From Beutenbergia cavernae DSM 12333 (lineage in GTDB: Bacteria > Actinomycetota > Actinomycetes > Actinomycetales > Beutenbergiaceae): DNA of 64,000 bases. Below the pieces are notes generated by a model. That model was given only the letters and a program-made list of their open reading frames with translations. It did not search any database and was not told the origin of the DNA. Position numbers and translations under genes: made by a program. The stretch covers positions 806,001 to 870,000 of the forward strand of contig NC_012669.1 of the NCBI RefSeq assembly GCF_000023105.1, in the 5' to 3' direction. Below are positions 8,896 to 15,054 of the stretch, one piece after another. Every line of letters begins with the position of its first letter. Within the stretch, counting starts at the first letter, position 1.

Positions 8896-9378
8896 TCATG
8901 TGAGCTCGACGTCGATCCGCCGGGCGCCGGGTCCCTCCTGGCCGAGCTCGTCGGCGCGGTTGGCGAGGGCGCAGCTGCCGAGCGAGAGGCAGCCGCAGCC
9001 GATGCAGTCGGTGAGGTCGTCGCGCAGCCGCTGGAGCTGCTCGATGCGTGCGTCCAGGTCCGATCGCCAGTGCCGCGACAGTCGCTCCCAGTCGCGCTTC
9101 GTCGGTGCGCGGTCCTCCGGGAGGTCCGCGAGAGCTTCGGCGATGCGGGCGAGCGAGAGGCCGACGCGCTGCGAGATGCGGATGAACGCCACGCGCCGCA
9201 GGGTGGACCGGTGGTAGCGCCGCTGGTTCCCCGCGGTGCGCTCGGCGTGGATGAGGCCTCGGGACTCGTAGAAGTGCAGGGCGGAGACGGCGACGCCGGA
9301 GCGCCGCGACAGCTCACCGACACTGATGTCGTGGTGCCGCAGCTCCCGGTGGCGCGCGACGGCGTCGTCCTCCGGCAC
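8896..9378 (-). CDS. soxR: SoxR, redox-sensing MerR-family transcriptional regulator
   Basis: A 160-residue regulator. The N-terminal winged helix-turn-helix (about residues 17-85, I-S-V-G-E-L-S-R-R-S-G-V and L-H-F-Y-E-S-R-G-L-I) is of MerR type. It is followed by a coiled dimerisation helix and the four cysteines C125, C128, C130 and C136 in C-I-G-C-G-C-L-S-L-G-S-C, which bind the SoxR [2Fe-2S] cluster. GTG at 9378 is chosen because GGGAGGGG precedes it and the resulting N-terminus fits the family. It is divergent from an MFS exporter, with a SoxR-box-like palindrome in between. In actinobacteria SoxR usually answers redox-active compounds and controls exporters or reductases rather than a classical superoxide regulon. 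Confidence 0.93.
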   Translation of the reverse strand: MPEDDAVARHRELRHHDISVGELSRRSGVAVSALHFYESRGLIHAERTAGNQRRYHRSTLRRVAFIRISQRVGLSLARIAEALADLPEDRAPTKRDWERLSRHWRSDLDARIEQLQRLRDDLTDCIGCGCLSLGSCALANRADELGQEGPGARRIDVELT

Positions 9379-9441
9379 GTCCGTCCCCTCCCACGTCTCG
9401 CGGCAGGGCGGACCTTGTCCGTCCGGCCCTCGGACCGCCTT

Positions 9442-9463
9442 GACCTCAACCTCGGTCGAGGTC
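9442..9463 (+). promoter_or_regulatory. SoxR box within the MFS promoter
   Basis: A 22-bp palindrome, GACCTC at 9442 pairing with GAGGTC ending at 9463, contains CCTCAA and TCGAGG half-sites in the arrangement of the SoxR consensus. It sits between a TTGACC -35 (9440-9445) and a CAGAGT -10 (9465-9470) separated by 19 bp, the over-long spacer typical of MerR-family activated promoters. Confidence 0.7.
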
Positions 9464-9476
9464 CCAGAGTAGCGAG

Positions 9477-10991
9477 GTGACCCGGACGACCGAACCGCTC
9501 GGCGACGCTGTCGCCCCACCTCCCGCCGAGACCGCCCCGCGACCCGAGATCCCGCACCGGGTGGTGCTGGCCGGCATGGTCGCGCTCATCAGCCTCGCCG
9601 CGTTCGAGGCGCTGGGCACGACGACGGCGATGCCCGCCGTCGCCGCCGCGCTCGACGGTCTCGGGATGTACGCCGTCGCGTTCGCGACGTCGCTCGCCAC
9701 GAGCATCGTCGGGATGACGCTCGCCGGCGGATGGGCCGACCGGCGCGGCCCGAACCCACCGCTGATCGCCGGCGTCACGACGTTCGTGGCCGGCCTCGTC
9801 GTCGCCGGCTCGGCGCACCAGATGGTGGTCGTGGTCGCCGGGCGCGCCCTGCAGGGGATCGGCACGGGCCTGTTCATCGTGGCGCTGTACGTGCTGGTCG
9901 CGCGGGTGTTCGCCCCGGAGCAGCGCCCCAAGGTCTTCGCGGCGTTCGCGGCCGCCTGGGTGGTGCCGTCGATCGTGGGGCCGGCGCTGGCGGGGCTCGT
10001 CGTCGACCACATCGGCTGGCGCTGGGTGTTCCTCGGAGCCGCGGTGCTCGTGGTGCCGACCCTCGCGCTGCTCGCGCCTGGCCTGCGTGCGGCGTCGCGC
10101 GGATCGCAGGATGCGGCCGACGACGCCGCAGCGCCCGGCGACGCGCTGGCCGCCACGCGCCGGGTGTGGTGGGCGGTGGGCGTCGCGGCCGGTCTGGCCG
10201 TCACGAACCTCGCCGGCGCGCGCATCGCGGGCGACGGCCCGGCGGGCCACGGCGACGCCGAGCTCCCCGCGGCCGGCGGGCTGGACGTCGCGCCGCTCGA
10301 CGTGGTCCTGGCCGTCGTCGGGCTCGTCGTGGTGCTCGTGTGCGCCGTCCCGCTCGTCCCGCGGGGGACGCTCCGCGCCGCGCCGGGCCTGCCGAGTGTG
10401 ATGGTGACCCGGGCGAGCGCGAGCGGCGCGTTCTCCGGCACCGAGGCGTTCCTCCCGCTCCTGCTCATCACCCAGCGCGGTCTGACGCCGGCGCTGGCGG
10501 GCATCATCCTCACGGTCGGCGGCGTGTCGTGGTCGACGGCGGCGTGGTTGCGCGGGCGGGACCGGCTCTCGTCGCGGGACTGCCTCCGCTACGGCGGCCT
10601 CTCGATCGCCGTCGGCATCGGCGTCGCGGGACTGTTGCTCGTGCCGGCGATCCCGGTGGCCGTCGGCATGGTGGGCTGGGCGCTCGTCGGCTTCGGGATG
10701 GGACTTGCGCACCCGACGACGTCGCTGCGCACCCTGGAGCTGTCGCCCGTGGCGGATCAGGGTCGCAACAGCGCGGCCGTGCAGGTCAGCGACGCCCTCG
10801 GAGGGGCGCTCCTGCTCACGACCGTCGGGACGGCGACGACGGCGCTGCTCGGCGTGATCGGCTCCGGTGCGTTCGTGCTCGCGATGGCGGCGAGCGGGCT
10901 GCTCGGTGTGGCCGTCGCGGTGCTGGCCACCCGCGCCGGTGGGGTGCCCTCGCCTGCCGCCCGGACATTGGACGCTTCCGCGAGCCACTGA
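9477..10991 (+). CDS. MFS transporter, probable SoxR-controlled drug/redox-compound exporter
   Basis: A 504-residue integral membrane protein of the major facilitator superfamily, DHA-like, with about 12-14 hydrophobic helices. The loop after helix 2 has G-G-W-A-D-R-R-G (motif A) and a later R-A-L-Q-G-I-G-T-G (motif B-like). The GTG at 9477 lies exactly 6 nt after the predicted -10, so the mRNA appears leaderless. The adjacent SoxR box predicts induction by redox-cycling compounds and hence an efflux role. The substrate is unknown. A 16-bp GC palindrome and then a 74-bp palindrome follow the gene. Confidence 0.88.
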   Translation: MTRTTEPLGDAVAPPPAETAPRPEIPHRVVLAGMVALISLAAFEALGTTTAMPAVAAALDGLGMYAVAFATSLATSIVGMTLAGGWADRRGPNPPLIAGVTTFVAGLVVAGSAHQMVVVVAGRALQGIGTGLFIVALYVLVARVFAPEQRPKVFAAFAAAWVVPSIVGPALAGLVVDHIGWRWVFLGAAVLVVPTLALLAPGLRAASRGSQDAADDAAAPGDALAATRRVWWAVGVAAGLAVTNLAGARIAGDGPAGHGDAELPAAGGLDVAPLDVVLAVVGLVVVLVCAVPLVPRGTLRAAPGLPSVMVTRASASGAFSGTEAFLPLLLITQRGLTPALAGIILTVGGVSWSTAAWLRGRDRLSSRDCLRYGGLSIAVGIGVAGLLLVPAIPVAVGMVGWALVGFGMGLAHPTTSLRTLELSPVADQGRNSAAVQVSDALGGALLLTTVGTATTALLGVIGSGAFVLAMAASGLLGVAVAVLATRAGGVPSPAARTLDASASH

Positions 10992-11012
10992 GCTTCGGCC
11001 CCGGCCCGGTCG

Positions 11013-11028
11013 GGGGCGCCGGCGCCCC
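11013..11028 (+). terminator. GC palindrome after MFS gene, possible terminator
   Basis: GGGGCGCC|GGCGCCCC is a perfect 16-bp palindrome 22 bp after the MFS stop, followed by only two T. It could halt transcription as a tight hairpin, but it lacks a proper U-tract. Confidence 0.3.
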
Positions 11029-11032
11029 TTGG

Positions 11033-11106
11033 CGCCGAACCTCGCACTTCGCGTCGAACCTCGCACCCCAGGGTGCGAGGTTCGACGCGAAGGACGAGGT
11101 TCGGCG
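11033..11106 (+). repeat. 74-bp imperfect palindrome, left copy (CGAACCTCGCAC family)
   Basis: 34 of 37 arm positions pair. Each arm contains two copies of CGAACCTCGCAC at 19-bp period. A second copy of the same family lies at 12277-12350, and together they bracket the nuclease-like gene 11260-12273. Length and internal layout equal those of the unrelated palindrome at 1857-1930. Confidence 0.95.
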
Positions 11107-11107
11107 T

Positions 11108-11135
11108 GGGGTGGGCGGGGCGAGGGGTGGGCGGG
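11108..11135 (+). other. G-quadruplex-forming motif
   Basis: Six G-runs of 3-4 separated by loops of 1-3 bases on the plus strand (GGGG-T-GGG-C-GGGG-CGA-GGGG-T-GGG-C-GGG). It starts 2 bp after the left 74-bp palindrome and is non-coding. Folding in the cell is not shown by the sequence. Confidence 0.6.
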
Positions 11136-11259
11136 CGCTCGCAGGGGTCGGCGCGGGGTGGCGTGGCGGGTTGTCCCCAGGTCGGCCGATCGGTGCTCGC
11201 GGCGGCAGTCATCCACACGCCCGCAGTCCCTGGCGGGCCTGGGGCTGCACGCTCCACGG

Positions 11260-12273
11260 GTGGCAACCGTCCTGACGTCCGGCGCCCGCGCGGTGACCCC
11301 GCCCGTGCCGCGCACGCTTCCCGCGCTCGTCCGACCGGGTGAGCTGGCGCGACCGGCGCTCCGCTCCGAGGTGGCGGCGGGGCGCCTCGCAGCCGTCGGC
11401 CGCTCCGCCTGCGTCGTCGTCGATCCGCAGCTGCCCGTGTGGCAACGCCGTGAGCGCCTCCACCTCGCGCGAGTGCGGGCCGACCACGAGGCCCTGACGG
11501 GCGAGCACCACTTCGCGAGGGAGTCGGCAGCGCTCCTGTACGGGTGGCCCGTCTGGCGCTGTCCCGATGCTCCGATCATCCTCCGAACCTCGTCCCCCGG
11601 AGCCCGGGCCGCCTCGGGGCGCCGGTGGAGCTACGCGGCCCTCGACGTCGACGACGGCTTCGTCCACACCGCGCGGTGCGAGCATCCCGACTGCGAGGGC
11701 CACGACCTCCCGGTGACGGCTCGCGCGCGTACGGCCGCGGACTGCGCCCGCCTCCTCCGCCCTCTGGATGCGCTCGTCGTCGTGGACGGGGCGCTGCGCG
11801 ACGGCGTCCAGGCGAACGACCTCCTCGCACGCGTGGCGGCGATGCGCGGAGCCCGCGGCGTCCGGCAGGCGCGAGCCCTCATACCGTTCGCGGACGCCCT
11901 CGCCGAGAGCGCCGGAGAGAGCTGGGTGCGCTGGCTCGCCGTCGCCCACGGGCTTCCCCGCCCCCACCTCCAGCAGCCCGTCGACACCGCGACCGGGACG
12001 TTCTGGTTGGACGGGTACTGGCCGCAGGTGCGCGTCGGGTGGGAGTACGACGGCCTCGCCAAGTACGGCAGCTCCGAGGATGCGGTCCGGCGGTCGCTCC
12101 TCGCCGAGAAGAGACGGAGCGTGGCCGTCGGCGACGCTCGGATCACGCTCCTGCACTTCGACACGACCGACGTCGCGGCCCCCCGGCGCGCCGTCGAGCG
12201 CCTGCGCGCGGCGATCCCGAGCGAGCACTGGGGACCGCCGATCCCGGCGCTCGGCCCCATGCGGGCCCACTGA
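11260..12273 (+). CDS. AbiEi-like N-terminal domain plus DUF559/Vsr-type endonuclease domain protein
   Basis: A 337-residue protein. The N-terminal part (about 20-55, L-A-R-P-A-L-R-S-E-V-A-A-G-R-L) resembles the winged-helix domain of AbiEi-type antitoxin proteins. The C-terminal part (about 215-305) matches the DUF559/Vsr-like PD-(D/E)xK nuclease pattern: E221-S, L-P-R-P, D251, then E262-Y-D-G with a nearby lysine, and a final L-L-H-F strand. No partner toxin gene is adjacent. GTG at 11260 is the first start giving the expected N-terminus. The frame runs open upstream but crosses the palindrome and is probably not translated there. Such proteins are multi-copy in many actinobacterial genomes, without a known role. 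It is bracketed by two 74-bp palindromes. Confidence 0.75.
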   Translation: MATVLTSGARAVTPPVPRTLPALVRPGELARPALRSEVAAGRLAAVGRSACVVVDPQLPVWQRRERLHLARVRADHEALTGEHHFARESAALLYGWPVWRCPDAPIILRTSSPGARAASGRRWSYAALDVDDGFVHTARCEHPDCEGHDLPVTARARTAADCARLLRPLDALVVVDGALRDGVQANDLLARVAAMRGARGVRQARALIPFADALAESAGESWVRWLAVAHGLPRPHLQQPVDTATGTFWLDGYWPQVRVGWEYDGLAKYGSSEDAVRRSLLAEKRRSVAVGDARITLLHFDTTDVAAPRRAVERLRAAIPSEHWGPPIPALGPMRAH

Positions 12274-12276
12274 CCG

Positions 12277-12350
12277 CGCCGAACCTCGCACTTCACGTCG
12301 AACCTCGCACCCTGGGGTACGAGGTTCGACGTGGAGTGCGAGGTTCGCCG
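12277..12350 (+). repeat. 74-bp imperfect palindrome, right copy (CGAACCTCGCAC family)
   Basis: It begins 3 bp after the nuclease-like gene stop. It has the same sequence family and period as 11033-11106, with a few compensated and uncompensated changes between the copies (for example CACGTC versus GCGTC in the spacer, mirrored in the other arm). Compensation suggests the pairing itself is under selection. Confidence 0.95.
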
Positions 12351-12386
12351 AGAGAGGCTGCTGGAGTGAGGGACGGGCGTGGTGGT

Positions 12387-12407
12387 GGGGTGCGGGCTGG
12401 GGGCGGG
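12387..12407 (+). other. G-quadruplex-forming motif
   Basis: Four G-runs (GGGG, GGG, GGGGG, GGG) with loops of 1-3 bases, 36 bp after the right palindrome, in the otherwise empty stretch 12351-12488. It mirrors the G-rich motif after the left palindrome. Confidence 0.5.
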
Positions 12408-12488
12408 CGCGGCCCGGGGGTGCGGCGTGCGGCGGGCGCGGGGGCGCGGTGATGCGGTGCGGGTGCAGGCCCGCGGCGGAAGGAGCAG

Positions 12489-13079
12489 TCAGGCCGGCTG
12501 GGGCGGGTCCTCGCCGACCAGCCCGTCGATCGCCTCGCGGAACAGGTCCGCGTGGCCGACGTGCCGGGCGTACTCCTCGTGCATGTCGACGAGGTAGCGC
12601 CGCACGTTCGGCGGCTCACCGCCGGACATGGTGAACTTCCAGCGCGCGTCCAGCCCGCCGTCGGCCACCACCGCCGCGAGCGCGGTGCGCGCACCGGCAA
12701 CGGCCCCGTGCCACAGCGCGTACAGCTCCTCGGGCGAGTCGTCGGCGGCGCTCTCCCAGTCCCAACCGGGGTTCGCGTCCCAGTCGACGCTCTCCCACGG
12801 CTCGCCCGGCGAGCGTCCCGTGAGCGCCTCCGCCGCGTGGAGCGACTCGATGAAGGCGAGGTGCTTGAGCAGCCCGCCGAGCGTCATCGTCGACGGCGGG
12901 AAGGGTCGCCGGAGCGCGGCGGCGTCGAGCCCGCCGGTCTTCCACGCGAACTGCGCCCGTGTGCGGTCCAGCCCGAAGACGAGCGTCTCCGTCTCCCCGG
13001 CGGTCAGCTCTGGCTCGTGGATCCGCGTGTCGTCAGTGGTTCCGGCCGCCGCAGCGCCGGAGGTCGCCTCGTGCGTCAT
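12489..13079 (-). CDS. DinB/DUF664-family protein
   Basis: A 196-residue soluble protein with the four-helix DinB fold. L-L-K-H-L-A-F-I-E holds the first metal histidine, and H-E-E-Y-A-R-H-V-G-H-A-D-L-F-R-E-A-I-D-G is the DUF664 signature with the second and third histidines. Actinobacterial members include mycothiol-dependent transferases and detoxification enzymes, so a thiol-transferase role is possible but unproven. The ATG at 13079 has GAAGGGA upstream. A TAGCGT -10 lies at 13125-13130, and a palindromic operator shared with the WYL regulator (13140-13158) covers the -35 region. Regulation by that WYL protein is likely. Confidence 0.82.
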   Translation of the reverse strand: MTHEATSGAAAAGTTDDTRIHEPELTAGETETLVFGLDRTRAQFAWKTGGLDAAALRRPFPPSTMTLGGLLKHLAFIESLHAAEALTGRSPGEPWESVDWDANPGWDWESAADDSPEELYALWHGAVAGARTALAAVVADGGLDARWKFTMSGGEPPNVRRYLVDMHEEYARHVGHADLFREAIDGLVGEDPPQPA

Positions 13080-13139
13080 GGTCGTCGTCCCTTCGCTCGT
13101 TCCCGCTCGGATGGTGCGGTGGCGACGCTAGGACCACTT

Positions 13140-13158
13140 CCGGACGATGCACGTCCGG
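13140..13158 (-). promoter_or_regulatory. Shared inverted repeat CCGGACG-ATGCA-CGTCCGG (WYL regulator operator candidate)
   Basis: A perfect 7-bp inverted repeat with a 5-bp centre, overlapping the -35 region of the DUF664 promoter (-10 TAGCGT at 13125-13130, minus strand). The same sequence with one centre change (ATGTA) is at 14036-14053, on the transcription start of the WYL gene. Confidence 0.65.
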
Positions 13159-13230
13159 AAAGGACGGCGGCCGCGCGGGACCGGACGAACCCGACGCCCG
13201 ACGGCCCGGGGGCCCCGACTCTCGCGGTCT

Positions 13231-13905
13231 TCAGATGATCTTCGGGAACATGGCGAGCAGCACGATGCCGGCGACAGCGAGCGTCCCGGCCCCGATCAGC
13301 AGCGCCCACCGGGTCCCGGGCGCGCGGGGTCGCTCCGCGATCGCGGCGAAGAAGAGCACGAGCGCGAAGAGGACGGTGAGCAGCGTGTAGTCGTCGCCGC
13401 GCTGGTTGTTGCGCAGGGCCTCGTCGAAGAGCCCGTCCGCCCGTTCGTCAGCTGCCGCGGCTTCCGCCTCGCCCGGGGGGACGTACTCCTCGAGCGCGAA
13501 CGGGCTCGGCGCGGCGTCCGGGTTCTGCAGCGGCCGCTCGGCGATCCACAGGTCGAACGCCTCGGCGAAGTGGGGGGTGAACCGGGACTCGACGAACTCG
13601 AGGAGCTGGGTGTCGTCCTGGGCGTACGCCTCGAGCCAGAGGCTGAAGGTCTGGAGGTCCACGTCGCGGGCGGCGTTGGCGTCGTCGGCGTACCTCGCGG
13701 CCTCGATGCGGGCCGTGGAGGCACGCGAGAACGCGATGGACATCTCGCCGCCCCACTTGCTCGACTCGAACCCGCTCCAGGCGGTCAGCACCGCGGTGAC
13801 GGCGAGCAGGACGACGGCGACGACGTCCCGGACGCGCGCCCACCGGTCGGGCGTCTCCGGGAGGGCGTCAGGGCGGGCACTGGCGGCGCGTCGGAGTCGT
13901 CCCAC
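13231..13905 (-). CDS. Uncharacterised membrane protein with large extracytoplasmic loop
   Basis: A 224-residue protein. One hydrophobic helix lies near residues 25-46 (V-V-A-V-V-L-L-A-V-T-A-V-L). A soluble region of about 110 residues follows, rich in acidic and aromatic residues. Two helices close the C-terminus (L-L-T-V-L-F-A-L-V-L-F-F and A-G-T-L-A-V-A-G-I-V-L-L). I recognise no family. GTG at 13905 is preferred because it lies 7 nt after a TAGCGT -10 box, so the transcript would be leaderless. A GTG at 13914 overlaps that box. The gene sits between the DUF664 gene and the WYL regulator but has its own promoter. Confidence 0.75.
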   Translation of the reverse strand: MGRLRRAASARPDALPETPDRWARVRDVVAVVLLAVTAVLTAWSGFESSKWGGEMSIAFSRASTARIEAARYADDANAARDVDLQTFSLWLEAYAQDDTQLLEFVESRFTPHFAEAFDLWIAERPLQNPDAAPSPFALEEYVPPGEAEAAAADERADGLFDEALRNNQRGDDYTLLTVLFALVLFFAAIAERPRAPGTRWALLIGAGTLAVAGIVLLAMFPKII

Positions 13906-13912
13906 GCGCGAC

Positions 13913-13918
13913 ACGCTA
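13913..13918 (-). promoter_or_regulatory. Candidate -10 box (TAGCGT) for leaderless membrane-protein gene
   Basis: Minus-strand TAGCGT ends 7 nt before the GTG at 13905. There is no Shine-Dalgarno between. Confidence 0.45.
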
Positions 13919-14024
13919 GAGGCGGCCCGCGAGGTACGCGCGCGCAGCGCTGCCCGAGGAGCAGATTCTCGCCTCGGGCTCGTGGTCGGGAGGTCCGGGG
14001 TCGTGCCCTCCCGACGCCGCGGAT

Positions 14025-14053
14025 TAGGGTTGCTACCGGACGATGTACGTCCG
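14025..14053 (+). promoter_or_regulatory. WYL-regulator promoter with operator-like repeat over the start site
   Basis: A TAGGGT -10 (14025-14030) is followed by the inverted repeat CGGACG-ATGTA-CGTCCG (in 14036-14053) at the predicted +1. This placement suggests autorepression. The same repeat controls the DUF664 gene at 13140. Confidence 0.6.
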
Positions 14054-14067
14054 AAAGGGGTCCGGTC

Positions 14068-15054
14068 ATGCGAGGCGAGACGAGCCCCACGGCGCGGGCG
14101 CTCCTGGCGCTCGAGCTCATCCAGGGCGAGCCGGGCACGACGGCGGAGCGGCTCGCCGGCCGCCTCGGCGTGTCGGAACGCGCGGCCCGGCGCTACGTCG
14201 GGATCCTGCGCGAGGCCGGGATCCCGGTGGTGTCGGAGCGGGGACGGTACGGCGGCTACCGGATCGGCCGCGGGTTCCGCCTCCCGCCCCTGACGTTCAC
14301 CGACGCCGAGGCCCTCGGGCTCGTGATGGCTGTGCTCGACGGCCACCACGACGCCGCCGACCCCACCGATCCCGTCGGGAGCGCGCTGGGCAAGATCATG
14401 CGCGCGCTGCCCGAACCGGTGGCCGCCCACGCGGAGGCGGTGCGCCGCACGGCCTCCGCTGCGCCCGACCGCGCGGCGGCGAGGCCGGATCCGGGCACGA
14501 CGACGGCGCTCGTCCAGGCGTGCTCCAGCCACCGCCGTATCGGCCTAGCGTACCGCTCCGAGGCGGGGTCGGAGTGGACCGTCGACGTGGAGCCGTGGGC
14601 AGTCGTCGTCCGCCACGGGCGCTGGTACCTGCTGTGCTGGTCGCTCCGTGCCGCCGCTCGCCGCGCCTACCGCGTGGACCGCGTGCTGGGCGTCACGCTC
14701 CTCGACGAGACGTTCGACGCCCCCGCGCCGTTCGATCCCGTCGCGCTGCTCGAGGAGCACCTGGCGGCGGGCTGGGAGTACGACGTCGACGTCGTCGTGG
14801 AGGCGTCGGCCGATGTCGTCCGTGCCTGCCTTCCGCGCCCGCTGGGTGCCGTCGAACCGCTCGGCCCCGACCGGTCGCACGTCATCGGCAGCACGAGCAA
14901 CCCGGTGTGGTGCGCCGAGCAGCTCGCCGTGCTCCCGGCTCCGTACCGCATCGTGGGCGGGCCGGAGTTGCGGTCCTGCGCGCGGGACCTCGGCGAGCGG
15001 ATGGTGGCCGCGAGCGGGCCGCGCGTGCTCCGCGGCGGTCCGGCCGAGGCCTAG
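14068..15054 (+). CDS. YafY-type WYL-domain transcriptional regulator
   Basis: A 328-residue DNA-binding protein. The N-terminal winged helix-turn-helix (about residues 8-62, T-A-E-R-L-A-G-R-L-G-V-S-E-R-A-A-R-R-Y) is of HTH_11/DeoR type, with the G-R-Y-G-G-Y-R wing. The ligand-sensing WYL region is at about 140-225 (W-T-V-D-V-E-P-W-A-V-V and G-R-W-Y-L-L-C-W-S). A WCX-type C-terminal domain follows. The ATG at 14068 is preceded by a GAAAGGGG Shine-Dalgarno. It is probably autoregulated and controls the DUF664 gene through the shared inverted repeat. The stop overlaps by 3 bp the stop of the convergent alkylsulfatase. Confidence 0.9.
   Translation: MRGETSPTARALLALELIQGEPGTTAERLAGRLGVSERAARRYVGILREAGIPVVSERGRYGGYRIGRGFRLPPLTFTDAEALGLVMAVLDGHHDAADPTDPVGSALGKIMRALPEPVAAHAEAVRRTASAAPDRAAARPDPGTTTALVQACSSHRRIGLAYRSEAGSEWTVDVEPWAVVVRHGRWYLLCWSLRAAARRAYRVDRVLGVTLLDETFDAPAPFDPVALLEEHLAAGWEYDVDVVVEASADVVRACLPRPLGAVEPLGPDRSHVIGSTSNPVWCAEQLAVLPAPYRIVGGPELRSCARDLGERMVAASGPRVLRGGPAEA

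Noticed and set aside
11260-12273. Complete toxin-antitoxin pair of the AbiE type
   Set aside because: Only an AbiEi-like N-terminal part is present, fused to a nuclease-like domain. No nucleotidyltransferase toxin gene is adjacent.
13231-14532. A 433-codon minus-strand frame continuing over the WYL gene
   Set aside because: Only the part up to 13905 has membrane-protein features. The upstream part is antisense to the WYL regulator.
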